Below are positions 1-7,487 of a stretch of 15,286 bases of DNA, piece by piece. The translations under genes and the position numbers were made by a program. Numbering within the stretch: position 1 is the stretch's first letter; every line of letters starts with the position of its first letter. The stretch comes from Balneolales bacterium (GTDB lineage: Bacteria > Bacteroidota > Rhodothermia > Balneolales > HLUCCA01). The DNA is taken from NCBI GenBank assembly GCA_022565415.1, contig JAIUMT010000045.1, positions 1 through 15,286 of the forward strand. Reading direction: 5' to 3'. A model generated the notes under the pieces. That model did not search any database, was not told the origin of the DNA, and worked only from the letters and a program-made list of their open reading frames with translations.

Positions 1-1331
1 CTCAAACCCAGCGCGCAGTCGATAACTTCCCGATAAGTGGCATTCGTTTCAGCCGGTCTATGATTAAAGCTTTGGGTATCGTGAAATCCTCGTGTGCCAA
101 AGTGAATGCAGATCTTAATCTGCTCGATAAAGACATTGCCGCGTATATTATTAAGGCTTCGCAGGAGGTAATTGATGGTCAGTTGGATGATCATTTTCCA
201 TTAGACATTTTTCAGACAGGCTCGGGAACGTCAACCAACATGAACACCAACGAGGTGATTTCATCACGTGCAAACGAGTTGGCAAAAGCCGACGGAAAAG
301 ACGTTAAAGTCCACCCGAACGACCACGTGAATTTTGGTCAGAGTTCGAACGATGTTTTCCCAACAGCGATTCGTATTGCCGCAGCTGTAGAATCAAAAAA
401 CGAATTAATACCATCGCTCAAGCACCTCAATACCATTCTCAAGGAGAAGGGGGAAGAGTACAAAGATGTGGTCAAGACAGGTCGTACGCACCTGATGGAT
501 GCCATGCCGGTTACGTTTAAGCAGGTTTTCGACGGATATGCCCGCGCTATGGAGTTAGGCGTTGTTCGTGTGGACAGTGCCCTGGAGCGCGTTTATGAGC
601 TTCCTCAGGGTGGAACTGCGGTAGGTACCGGTATCAATACCCATGCTGAGTTCGGAAAACGTTTTGCCGCTGAGGTTGCTAATGTAACCGGATTGCCATT
701 CATCGAATCGGTAGATCATTTCGAAGCACAAGCAACGATTGATGCTCCGGTTGAGTTAAGTGGTCAGCTCAAGACGATTGCTGTTAGTTTAATTAAGATT
801 GCGAATGATTTCAGATGGATGAATTCCGGTCCAAAAAGTGGAATATCTGATTTGCAACTGGCTGCACTTCAGCCTGGATCGTCGATTATGCCTGGTAAGG
901 TGAATCCGGTTATTGAAGAGTCGACTGTTATGGCTTGTGCTCAGGTTATTGGCAACGATGCGACAGTGACGTTGGCTGGCGGAATGGGAAGTAACTTCGA
1001 GCTTAACGTTATGTTACCTGTTGCGGCTCATAATCTGCTCGAATCGGTTAAGCTTCTGGCTAACGTGAGTCGAAACCTCGCTGATCAATCTGTGAAGGTA
1101 ATTGTTGTGAATTCAGACCGCGTTAAGGAGTTACTCGATAAGAATCCGATTTTGGTTACCGCACTAAACCCGATTATCGGCTACGACCTGGCTGCGCAAA
1201 TTGCCAAGAAGGCGTACAAAGAAGATCGTTCACTCAAGGATGTAGCCCTGGAAATGACTTCGTTATCTGAGGCTGAACTTGACAAAGCTTTAGATCCGAT
1301 CAAAATGACACTTGGCGGATTTACCGAGTAA
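1..1331 (+). CDS. fumC: Class II fumarate hydratase, N-terminus cut by window edge
   Basis: Fumarase of the TCA cycle, which interconverts fumarate and (S)-malate in the cytoplasm without an iron-sulfur cluster and usually acts as a homotetramer. The frame is open from base 3 with no stop; the residues before the first ATG (base 60) read QTQRAVDNFPISGIRF, the usual FumC N-terminal segment. The ATG is therefore internal and roughly 20 residues are missing on the left. Visible family signatures, numbered from the ATG at 60, are GSGTSTNMN (about residue 54), HPNDHVNFGQSSND (about 85), TGRTHLMDAMP (about 141) and the superfamily signature GSSIMPGKVNP (about 275). The gene ends in TAA and is followed by a hairpin terminator. 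Aspartase and argininosuccinate lyase share the fold, but HPNDHVN and the overall match favour fumarase. The identification is very secure. Confidence 0.96.
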   Translation, partial: QTQRAVDNFPISGIRFSRSMIKALGIVKSSCAKVNADLNLLDKDIAAYIIKASQEVIDGQLDDHFPLDIFQTGSGTSTNMNTNEVISSRANELAKADGKDVKVHPNDHVNFGQSSNDVFPTAIRIAAAVESKNELIPSLKHLNTILKEKGEEYKDVVKTGRTHLMDAMPVTFKQVFDGYARAMELGVVRVDSALERVYELPQGGTAVGTGINTHAEFGKRFAAEVANVTGLPFIESVDHFEAQATIDAPVELSGQLKTIAVSLIKIANDFRWMNSGPKSGISDLQLAALQPGSSIMPGKVNPVIEESTVMACAQVIGNDATVTLAGGMGSNFELNVMLPVAAHNLLESVKLLANVSRNLADQSVKVIVVNSDRVKELLDKNPILVTALNPIIGYDLAAQIAKKAYKEDRSLKDVALEMTSLSEAELDKALDPIKMTLGGFTE

Positions 1332-1351
1332 ATATATTACTCACAAAATGC

Positions 1352-1389
1352 AAAAGGCTTCAATACTATTCAGTGTTGAAGCCTTTTTT
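1352..1389. terminator. Bidirectional hairpin terminator between fumC and ctaB
   Basis: Two 15-base arms (1352-1366 and 1373-1387) pair around a 6-base loop. There is one T/G wobble, and the stem core is GGCTTCAA/TTGAAGCC. The right arm runs into a T tract (1384-1389) and the left begins with an A tract, so the structure can serve fumC on the + strand and ctaB on the - strand. It sits about 20 bases past the fumC stop and about 40 bases past the ctaB stop, as expected for convergent genes. Confidence 0.85.
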
Positions 1390-1427
1390 ATTTTCGGGAA
1401 AGGGGGGAGTTTAGCTCGACGATGCTT

Positions 1428-2336
1428 CTAAAAAAGCAGTTTATCAATCAGAATTAAGATCCAGATAATTGGCAGATAGAAGAAAGAGGCGAACATAAGT
1501 TTCCGAGCCGTAATTTTGCTGCGTTCAATTACAAACCGGACTCCGGCTATCGCAAACCATGCAGTTGCTGCCAGTGCTGGAATCAGGTAAAACAAACTGT
1601 TGAAGTCTAGTATATATAAACTGTAAATAACCGGAAGTAGTGCCACTAAGCAAGCGAGCGATATCCAAGATGTTAGCAAACCTGTGTTATCGCCTTTGGG
1701 CAACATTTTGAAACCGGCACGGGAGTAATCTTCATCACATAACCAGGCTATAGCCAAAACGTGGGGTACCTGCCACAAGAAAACGATACCAAACAAGATC
1801 CAGAGTCCGGCGTCGTAAATGGATCCAGTTGCAGCTGCCCATCCGCCTACTGGAGGCAGGGCACCGGCTATAGATCCAATTGGTACATTCCAGAATGACA
1901 GCTGTTTTAGTGGCGTATAAAGGACCAGATAGATGAACGAAGTTGCAAGGGAGACGAGTCCGGCAACGAAGTTTACGGTAAAGATTAGGTAGACGAGTCC
2001 GGCGAGAATCATACCAAGTGAAAAGACTAATGCCTGTGTGTCTGTAATACGTTCCATAGGCAACGGACGCTTACTGGTACGTATCATCAGTTTATCCAGG
2101 CTTCTTTCCATGAACTGATTGTGGGCAGCAGTACCACCGGCAATCATGAAGGTACCTATAACTGCATTCATAAGCGTTATGAATGATATACTTCCTTCAG
2201 ACCCCAGTATGAAGCCTATCGCCATGCTAGCCAATACCATGTATGTAATACCAGGCTTGGTTAGCTCGTAATATGTTGAAAATGTACTCCCGATAGAGCC
2301 GCTGGAAGTACTTGATTGCTCAAGAGCGTGTTTCAT
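1428..2336 (-). CDS. ctaB: Protoheme IX farnesyltransferase (heme O synthase)
   Basis: Membrane UbiA-family prenyltransferase that attaches a farnesyl group to heme B to give heme O, the precursor of heme A for the oxidase encoded nearby. The 302-residue length is normal. The first substrate-binding motif reads NQFMERSLDKLMIRTSKRPL (N73, E77, D81), the NxxxExxxD variant that I recall from Bacteroidota and from eukaryotic COX10 in place of NxxxDxxxD. Later segments also fit: YTPLKQLSFWNVPIGSIAGA and PPVGGWAAATG near residues 140-170, then WQVPHVLAIAW and EDYSRAGFKMLP near 190-215. About eight or nine hydrophobic helices are spread along the chain. The ATG at 2336 is preceded by an A/T-rich stretch with no Shine-Dalgarno sequence. 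It is transcribed away from ctaA and towards fumC. Confidence 0.95.
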   Translation of the reverse strand: MKHALEQSSTSSGSIGSTFSTYYELTKPGITYMVLASMAIGFILGSEGSISFITLMNAVIGTFMIAGGTAAHNQFMERSLDKLMIRTSKRPLPMERITDTQALVFSLGMILAGLVYLIFTVNFVAGLVSLATSFIYLVLYTPLKQLSFWNVPIGSIAGALPPVGGWAAATGSIYDAGLWILFGIVFLWQVPHVLAIAWLCDEDYSRAGFKMLPKGDNTGLLTSWISLACLVALLPVIYSLYILDFNSLFYLIPALAATAWFAIAGVRFVIERSKITARKLMFASFFYLPIIWILILIDKLLF

Positions 2337-2512
2337 TAAATAATATTCGGAAAAAGCGCGTTGTTTTGAGAACTTCTTGATTAACTATCAAGCCTGTAAT
2401 TTAAGAAATATTTAACTTCAAGGCATTGGAAAGAATTGGTATTCGGATGAATTCTATTCCTGTATTTCGTGTTTTTTTGTAATAATTGACTCATTACATC
2501 TACTATTATTTT
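2337..2512. promoter_or_regulatory. Divergent ctaB-ctaA intergenic region
   Basis: These 176 bases separate the ctaB and ctaA starts and must hold the promoters of both genes if each is transcribed from its own start. The stretch is A/T-rich. I looked for TTGACA/TATAAT pairs and for the Bacteroidota TTTG/TAnnTTTG pattern and found no convincing match at correct spacing. A TTGACT at 2486-2491 has no proper -10 partner before the ATG. No operator-like palindrome stands out. Confidence 0.4.
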
Positions 2513-3451
2513 ATGAAATTAAATGTTTTTCAAAAAATGGCCATCCTCACCATTCTCGCAACGTTATTTTTAATTTTGGTTGGTGGATTGGTTCGTGCAT
2601 CTGGTGCCGGACTCGGTTGCCCGGATTGGCCCAAATGCTATGGTTTATGGATTCCTCCAACGAGCGTTGATACGCTTCCTTCGGCCTATGAAGCATCAGA
2701 ATTCAATGCTGTTAAAACCTGGACAGAGTACATTAATCGCCTGATTGGAGTTCTCATTGGTTTTTTCATAACGTTGACATTCATATTCTCGTTCAAATAC
2801 CGGAAAACTAAGCCGGTAATTACTTTGGCTTCTTTTGCTGCATTTGTGATGGTGCTTTTTCAAGGATGGGTGGGCGGACAGGTCGTGCTGAGCGGGCTGT
2901 CTGAGTGGATTATCTCCGTTCACATGATGGTTGCCATGGCTATCGTCGGAACGTTGATCTACGCGGCATTCAAAGCCTTCAGCGACGACATAAACATATC
3001 TATTAGCAAAGACCATCGCAGAGTCTTAATCTGGGGATCAATAATTCTTCTGATTTTGACGCTGATTCAGATGGTAATTGGAACACAGGTTCGAGAAGCT
3101 GTGGATATGATTTCACGAAGTGCAGCGCAGGTCGACAGGGCAGAATGGATCGACCATATAGGAATTATTGATGGAATACACCGATCTTTTTCGTGGTTGG
3201 TGCTTATATCATCTGGTTATTTGGTTTATTACGTGCGTAAGAACTCGATGCAGCCATATTTCACGAACCTAGTTTTAATCGTTTTCGCCCTGATTATATC
3301 TCAAGTTTTTGTAGGAGTAGTTCTGGCATATTTTGGAATGCCGGCGATATTTCAAGTGCTTCACTTGTTTGGATCTGCAGTAATGATTAGCGCTGTTTTG
3401 TTGCTTGTGTTTAGCGCCAATGAGGCAAAAACAAATTTATCTGTTAGCTAG
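2513..3451 (+). CDS. ctaA: Heme A synthase (COX15/CtaA family)
   Basis: Eight-helix membrane enzyme that oxidises the C8 methyl of heme O to the formyl of heme A. I chose the ATG at 2513 (312 residues, MKLNVFQKM). The frame can be opened at a TTG at 2486, but that adds a poor MTHYIYYYF-like extension. Visible landmarks are the loop cysteine pair C36 and C42 in GLGCPDWPKCYG, E72 in TEYINRLIG, H137 in SVHMMVAM, H223 in DGIHRSFSW and H284 in QVLHLFGSA. These match three of the four family histidines. The fourth, normally the histidine of an E-x-x-H-R motif in the second helix, is N75 here. The gene diverges from ctaB and converges on the oxidase operon. The family assignment is secure; the ligand change is discussed separately. 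Confidence 0.94.
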   Translation: MKLNVFQKMAILTILATLFLILVGGLVRASGAGLGCPDWPKCYGLWIPPTSVDTLPSAYEASEFNAVKTWTEYINRLIGVLIGFFITLTFIFSFKYRKTKPVITLASFAAFVMVLFQGWVGGQVVLSGLSEWIISVHMMVAMAIVGTLIYAAFKAFSDDINISISKDHRRVLIWGSIILLILTLIQMVIGTQVREAVDMISRSAAQVDRAEWIDHIGIIDGIHRSFSWLVLISSGYLVYYVRKNSMQPYFTNLVLIVFALIISQVFVGVVLAYFGMPAIFQVLHLFGSAVMISAVLLLVFSANEAKTNLSVS

Positions 3452-3762
3452 ACAAAAGATTTACTGTCTTGTTCCTATAATGTTGAAAAAAAAACCGGAT
3501 GGAGTTGAGCAAAGAAGAGTATTACTTTGATTATACCTCAAAATTCGGTTCCAAAACATCCGTCGAAGTGAGAGCATTATCATTGTATGTCTAGACTAAG
3601 AATACTATTCGACTGATGCTTGTGTAGAATGAGTAAATCCGCTTTTAGTCTATGTCGTTCACCAAGATGAACTTAGTTTTGAGGATGAGACTCAAGTATA
3701 ACAAAAAAAGGCCGACTGGAAATAATCCGGTCGGCCTTTTTTATAGATACTTAACTAAATGA
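3452..3762. other. Gene-poor gap between ctaA and oxidase subunit IV
   Basis: About 310 bases separate the converging ctaA and subunit IV genes. Its last part holds a clear hairpin terminator (3703-3742). The remaining 250 bases contain no recognisable gene or RNA. The longest ATG-initiated + strand frame I found runs from 3499 to 3594 and would encode 31 residues beginning MELSKEEYYFDYTSK. It is preceded by no Shine-Dalgarno sequence and resembles nothing I know, so I do not call it a gene. A perfect TATAAT at 3476-3481 has no fitting -35 element. The stretch could be decayed coding DNA or simple spacer. Confidence 0.5.
3703..3742. terminator. Hairpin terminator of the act-cox operon, bidirectional
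   Basis: The left arm (A tract then GGCCGACTGGA, 3703-3720) pairs with the right arm (TCCGGTCGGCC then T tract, 3726-3742) around an AATAA loop, with one T/G wobble. The GC-rich core flanked by A and T tracts makes it an intrinsic terminator in both directions. It lies about 20 bases past the stop of subunit IV, the last gene of the - strand operon. It could also stop read-through from ctaA. Confidence 0.9.
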
Positions 3763-4068
3763 TTAGCTGTAAATCCAGAATGGTACATCTCGATAGAGTG
3801 TATCCAATAATGTGATGCCAATCATTATGATGAAGAACAAAAGCGAGAACAATAACGCCATTGTGTTAATTTTCTTATCCCAAATCAAGCCCATAAAAAT
3901 GGCCGCTACAACGGTTGCTTTACCGAAAGCCAGGGATAGTGCAACTATCAAATCAAACGGTCTTGGTATTTCAATAAATGAAGCTCCGACGGTGATTATC
4001 GTCAATACAACCAATGCTGTAGCAGCACCGAGCAAATACTTCAAACTGATTATGTGATGTCCACTCAT
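3763..4068 (-). CDS. Cytochrome c oxidase subunit IV (prokaryotic type)
   Basis: Small three-helix membrane subunit of the oxidase, probably structural. I place the start at the ATG at 4068 (101 residues, MSGHHIISLKYLLG), since family members commonly begin M-x-x-HHI. A TTG at 4080 would extend it by four residues into the end of the subunit III gene. Hydrophobic segments cover about residues 10-30, 40-62 and 70-90. The stretch FGKATVVAAIFMGLIWDKK corresponds to the family's conserved helix-2 region (usually AxxKAxLVxxFFMHL). Only 4 bases separate it from the upstream stop, so translational coupling is likely. It is the last gene before the operon terminator. Gene names for this subunit vary (ctaF, coxD), so no symbol is assigned. 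Confidence 0.88.
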   Translation of the reverse strand: MSGHHIISLKYLLGAATALVVLTIITVGASFIEIPRPFDLIVALSLAFGKATVVAAIFMGLIWDKKINTMALLFSLLFFIIMIGITLLDTLYRDVPFWIYS

Positions 4069-4072
4069 GATA

Positions 4073-4726
4073 TCATTCAATTAGGTAAAGTAAGGGGAAG
4101 AGGAAGATCCAGATTAAATCGACTAAGTGCCAATATAGTGCTGTAACTTCAACAGGGGTGTAGTATGCAGCAGTATAGGTTCCAGCTCTGGCTTTAACAA
4201 CCAGGTAGACCATTAACCCAATGCCAATTATTACGTGCAAACCGTGCAAACCCGTCATCATATAGTAGATGCTGAAGAATATCGGTGCACCAGGATGGTC
4301 AATACCCTCGTAGGTGTAGAACTCACCAGGTAAAATACCCACAGCGAATTTGCTGGTATACTCGAAATACTTGATAACAAGGAACACACAAGCCAAAAGA
4401 ATTGTCACAATCAGATATCGAGACAAGAGAGCTCTTTGGTTGAGTTGTGCTGCTCGTACAGCCAAAGCTATAGTTAAAGAACTACCAATAAGAACCACTG
4501 TGTTGATAGCACCCAAAGTGGTACTCAACTCTTTGGCCGACATATAAAATAATTCGGGATTCCAGGCACGGTAAACAATGTAGGCAACAAAAAGTCCGCC
4601 AAAAAACAGGACTTCAGTTACCAGAAATAACCACATGCCTAACTTTGAGGAATCGAGCTGTTGTTCGGAATCCACAAAGTGATGGGCGACGTGACTTTCA
4701 CCATGCGTTGCGTTTTGATTCGCCAT
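4073..4726 (-). CDS. ctaE: Cytochrome c oxidase subunit III, short five-helix form
   Basis: Core membrane subunit of the heme-copper oxidase that stabilises subunit I and its proton uptake path; it carries no cofactor. At 217 residues it has the five-helix form lacking the first two helices of the mitochondrial protein. The cytosolic N-terminus is histidine-rich (MANQNATHGESHVAHHF). Conserved features are GMWLFLVTEVLFFGGLF with E38, NTVVLIGSSLT near residue 75, MMTGLHGLHVIIG with H161 and H164, and YWHLVDLIWIFLFPLLYL at the end. The ATG at 4726 lies 47 bases past the subunit I stop, one of the larger gaps in the operon, and is preceded by no Shine-Dalgarno sequence. Confidence 0.95.
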   Translation of the reverse strand: MANQNATHGESHVAHHFVDSEQQLDSSKLGMWLFLVTEVLFFGGLFVAYIVYRAWNPELFYMSAKELSTTLGAINTVVLIGSSLTIALAVRAAQLNQRALLSRYLIVTILLACVFLVIKYFEYTSKFAVGILPGEFYTYEGIDHPGAPIFFSIYYMMTGLHGLHVIIGIGLMVYLVVKARAGTYTAAYYTPVEVTALYWHLVDLIWIFLFPLLYLIE

Positions 4727-4773
4727 GTATGCGTGATGTACGGTTTAGATTAATAGTTGCTGTTATTCAAAAT

Positions 4774-6498
4774 TTAGACTTTGTCTCCTACTTCTTTGGG
4801 CGTAGAAACGTCCTCAGAAGAGTGATGACCATCAGAGCCATCTATGCCTAAACGAAATTCAGATATAGGTTTGTGGAAGTCATACGGGTTATGCAACACA
4901 ACTGGAGTATGATTGAAGTTGTGGTGTGCTGGTGGTGATGTTGTCATCCATTCCAATGCACGGGCTCCCCACGGATTTGATGAGGCTCTGTTGTTCTTTG
5001 AGAATAAAGATATTGCCAGGTAAATACCAACAATGATGAACCCGACTCCAAGAATCCACGATCCAACTGTTGAAGTCTGGTGTAATGTCTGAAATTGCTC
5101 AATGTAGCTATAGTATCTTCGTGGCATTCCCTGACTACCCATCACAAACTGAGGGAGGAAGGTTACGTTGAATCCGATGAACAAAATTACACTGGCAATC
5201 TTAGCCCATAGCTCGTTGTACATCTTACCAGTCATCTTCGGCCACCAGTAGTGGATTCCGGCCAAGAACGCGAATACAGTACCACCCATCATTACATAAT
5301 GGAAGTGGGCAACTACATAGTATGTATCGTGAAGGTGAACGTTTACTGATAATGCACCAAGCATAATTCCAGTGAAACCACCGATTGAGAACAAGAACAA
5401 GAACATCAAGGCGTATATCATCGGTGTTTTGAGGTCGATGGAACCCTTATACATCGTCGCAATCCAGTTCAGAATCTTAATACCCGTTGGTATACCAACA
5501 AAGAAGGTCAGGAATGAGAAAATCACGGTAGATAGCTCAGATTGACCTGATACGAACATGTGGTGGCCCCAGACTAGAAATCCGATAAACGCAATTGCTA
5601 GACTTGACAGGGCGATGAGCCAATAACCGAAAATGGTTTTCTTGGAGAATGTCGAAATCACTTCTGAAATGATACCAAACGCTGGTACAATCATAATGTA
5701 TACAGCAGGGTGGGAGTAGAACCAGAAAAAGTGCTGATATAAAACGGGATCGCCACCCAGAGCCGGATCAAATATTCCGACACCCAGAGTACTCTCGAGA
5801 ATGAGAAGCAAAAACGTAATAGCAAGATTTGGTGTTGCTAATACCTGAATAATCGAGGTCGCGTACAAACTCCAAAGAAACAAAGGTAGTTTACCCCAGG
5901 TTTGACCCGGTGCCCGCATCTTATGTATCGTTACAATGAAGTTTATACCGGTCAGAATGGATGAAAAACCCATTATGAATACACCAAGGGTCATGGATAT
6001 TACCGCTGTACCGGTTGATGTAGAGTATGGCGTGTAAAATGTCCATCCAGTGTCTACTCCACCGTAAGCGATAGAATATAACGTGAACAACGCTCCAATT
6101 GAGTAAATCCAGAAGCTAAGTAAATTCAACCGTGGGAAAGCAACATCTTTCGCACCCAACATCATTGGAAGGAAAAAGTTACCAAGTGCTGCCGGGATAG
6201 ATGGGATAATGAACAGAAACACCATTATAGCACCGTGTAATGTAAATACGCGGTTATAGGTGTCGGCGTCCATAAAAGTACGAGCAGGCTCCCAAAGCTC
6301 TATTCGCAATGCTAATGCAAGCATACCTCCGACAAAGAAAAATAATATAATTGAAGCCAGATACATCAAGCCAATTCGCTTGTGATCTACCGTGAATAAC
6401 CACGATTTGAGGCCTTTTCCAGCATTCAAGTAATGCTCGGTGGGGTTCTCCTCAACAGGAAATTCCCTGATTTTCAAATCTTTACTAGCAGCTGCCAT
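4774..6498 (-). CDS. ctaD: Cytochrome c oxidase subunit I, A2-type
   Basis: Catalytic subunit that reduces oxygen to water and pumps protons, with twelve predicted membrane helices in 574 residues. Heme and copper ligands are all visible: H88 and H400 for heme a, H398 for heme a3, and H263, H312 and H313 for CuB, with Y267 as the tyrosine cross-linked to H263. The K-channel residues T338 and K341 lie in VGIPTGIKILNWIATM, and the D-channel entrance aspartate D118 is in LGAKDVAFPR. Helix VI reads WFYSHPAVY. The glutamate of A1 oxidases is replaced by alanine and preceded by a Tyr-Ser pair, which defines the A2 subfamily (Rhodothermus and Thermus caa3). The cytoplasmic C-terminal tail is histidine-rich. 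It starts 8 bases after the subunit II stop. Confidence 0.98.
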   Translation of the reverse strand: MAAASKDLKIREFPVEENPTEHYLNAGKGLKSWLFTVDHKRIGLMYLASIILFFFVGGMLALALRIELWEPARTFMDADTYNRVFTLHGAIMVFLFIIPSIPAALGNFFLPMMLGAKDVAFPRLNLLSFWIYSIGALFTLYSIAYGGVDTGWTFYTPYSTSTGTAVISMTLGVFIMGFSSILTGINFIVTIHKMRAPGQTWGKLPLFLWSLYATSIIQVLATPNLAITFLLLILESTLGVGIFDPALGGDPVLYQHFFWFYSHPAVYIMIVPAFGIISEVISTFSKKTIFGYWLIALSSLAIAFIGFLVWGHHMFVSGQSELSTVIFSFLTFFVGIPTGIKILNWIATMYKGSIDLKTPMIYALMFLFLFSIGGFTGIMLGALSVNVHLHDTYYVVAHFHYVMMGGTVFAFLAGIHYWWPKMTGKMYNELWAKIASVILFIGFNVTFLPQFVMGSQGMPRRYYSYIEQFQTLHQTSTVGSWILGVGFIIVGIYLAISLFSKNNRASSNPWGARALEWMTTSPPAHHNFNHTPVVLHNPYDFHKPISEFRLGIDGSDGHHSSEDVSTPKEVGDKV

Positions 6499-6506
6499 GT
6501 GTTTTG

Positions 6507-7454
6507 TTACTCTAATTCTTTAATAAATTCGATAATTGCCGTGATTTGATCGTCTGATAGTTGTCCTTCGTATGATGGCATAATGTTGTTAAACCCAACA
6601 TTGATCACTCTTCCTGGATACTTTATCGACTCTCGGAGGTATTCCTCGTCTGCTACCCGAGAAGTTCCATCAGTAAATTGTCGTTCTGCACCATAAAGGC
6701 CCTGAAATGTCGGACCAATTACAACAGATCCATCCAAACTGTGGCAACCTGCACACCCTTGAGATGTGTATAGATTTCGACCCAATTCTGCCAATGGAAG
6801 TTCACGCTCAGATAATTCTTTTTGCTCGTTTAACCAAGCGTTGAACTCATCTGGTTCAAGTGCATAAACCATGCCATCCATAGCTGAGTGACCAGTACCA
6901 CAATACTCCGTACAGAATATTACATGTTCGCCCGAAGTCAATGTTTCAAACCAGAGCGTGGTGTATCGTCCAGGGAGAACATCCTGCTTAATCCTGAAAT
7001 CAGGCACAAAAAAGGAGTGAATTACATCTCTGGACTGCATAATGAGTTTCACTGGTCGGCCTGCTGGCACGTAGAGCTCATCGGTGGTTTGAACGCCGTT
7101 CGGGTAGGTGAACTGCCAAAAGAATGAGTTAGCTGTTACATACACCTCATAAGCATTGCCGGGTGGGGTACGCATATCGATATATCCACGAAAACCCCAT
7201 GCAAACACGATTAATACCAGAATTAGCGGTATTGTAATCCAGGTGACTTCTAACATCGTGTTAAAACGAATAACCGGTGTTACATCATCCTCCGATTTCC
7301 TTCGGTATTTGATGGAGAAGTAAAAAATGGCAACAGTAATACCCAAGAGGATAATCACACTGGTGACATTAATGAATGTGAAAAGTGCATCAACGTCAGC
7401 GGCGAAAGTCGAACTGACCTGAGGCAAAATGTATCTGTTAATGGTTTCCAACAT
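6507..7454 (-). CDS. ctaC: Cytochrome c oxidase subunit II with fused cytochrome c (caa3 type)
   Basis: Receives electrons and passes them to subunit I through the binuclear CuA centre. Two membrane helices (about residues 28-50 and 70-90) precede a cupredoxin domain. CuA ligands are H146 in DVIHSFF and C181, E183, C185, H189 and M192 in CTEYCGTGHSAM. W113 in FFWQFTYP fits the electron-entry tryptophan. A C-terminal class I cytochrome c domain follows, with heme motif CAGCH (C234, C237, H238) and probable axial M292 in NIMPSYEGQL. This fusion makes the enzyme a caa3 oxidase that needs no separate soluble cytochrome c to reach CuA. No clear cleavable signal peptide is seen at the N-terminus. 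It starts 33 bases after the SCO stop. Confidence 0.97.
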   Translation of the reverse strand: MLETINRYILPQVSSTFAADVDALFTFINVTSVIILLGITVAIFYFSIKYRRKSEDDVTPVIRFNTMLEVTWITIPLILVLIVFAWGFRGYIDMRTPPGNAYEVYVTANSFFWQFTYPNGVQTTDELYVPAGRPVKLIMQSRDVIHSFFVPDFRIKQDVLPGRYTTLWFETLTSGEHVIFCTEYCGTGHSAMDGMVYALEPDEFNAWLNEQKELSERELPLAELGRNLYTSQGCAGCHSLDGSVVIGPTFQGLYGAERQFTDGTSRVADEEYLRESIKYPGRVINVGFNNIMPSYEGQLSDDQITAIIEFIKELE

Positions 7455-7487
7455 ACGGGAGCGTGCCGATTTTAATCGTTAATAATT

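Noticed and set aside
2486..2491. TTGACT as a -35 box for ctaA
   Set aside because: A -10 box at normal spacing would fall on the ATG at 2513, and TATTAT-like sequences lie too close to it.
2696..3016. A 106-codon - strand open frame inside ctaA
   Set aside because: It is antisense to conserved CtaA motifs and its translation resembles no protein family.
3476..3481. Perfect TATAAT downstream of ctaA as a promoter
   Set aside because: No -35-like element occurs 16-18 bases upstream and no convincing gene follows. Such hexamers are common by chance in A/T-rich DNA.
3499..3594. A 31-codon frame as a small protein gene
   Set aside because: It has no ribosome site, no recognised similarity and only chance length, so it is kept as an observation and not called as a gene.
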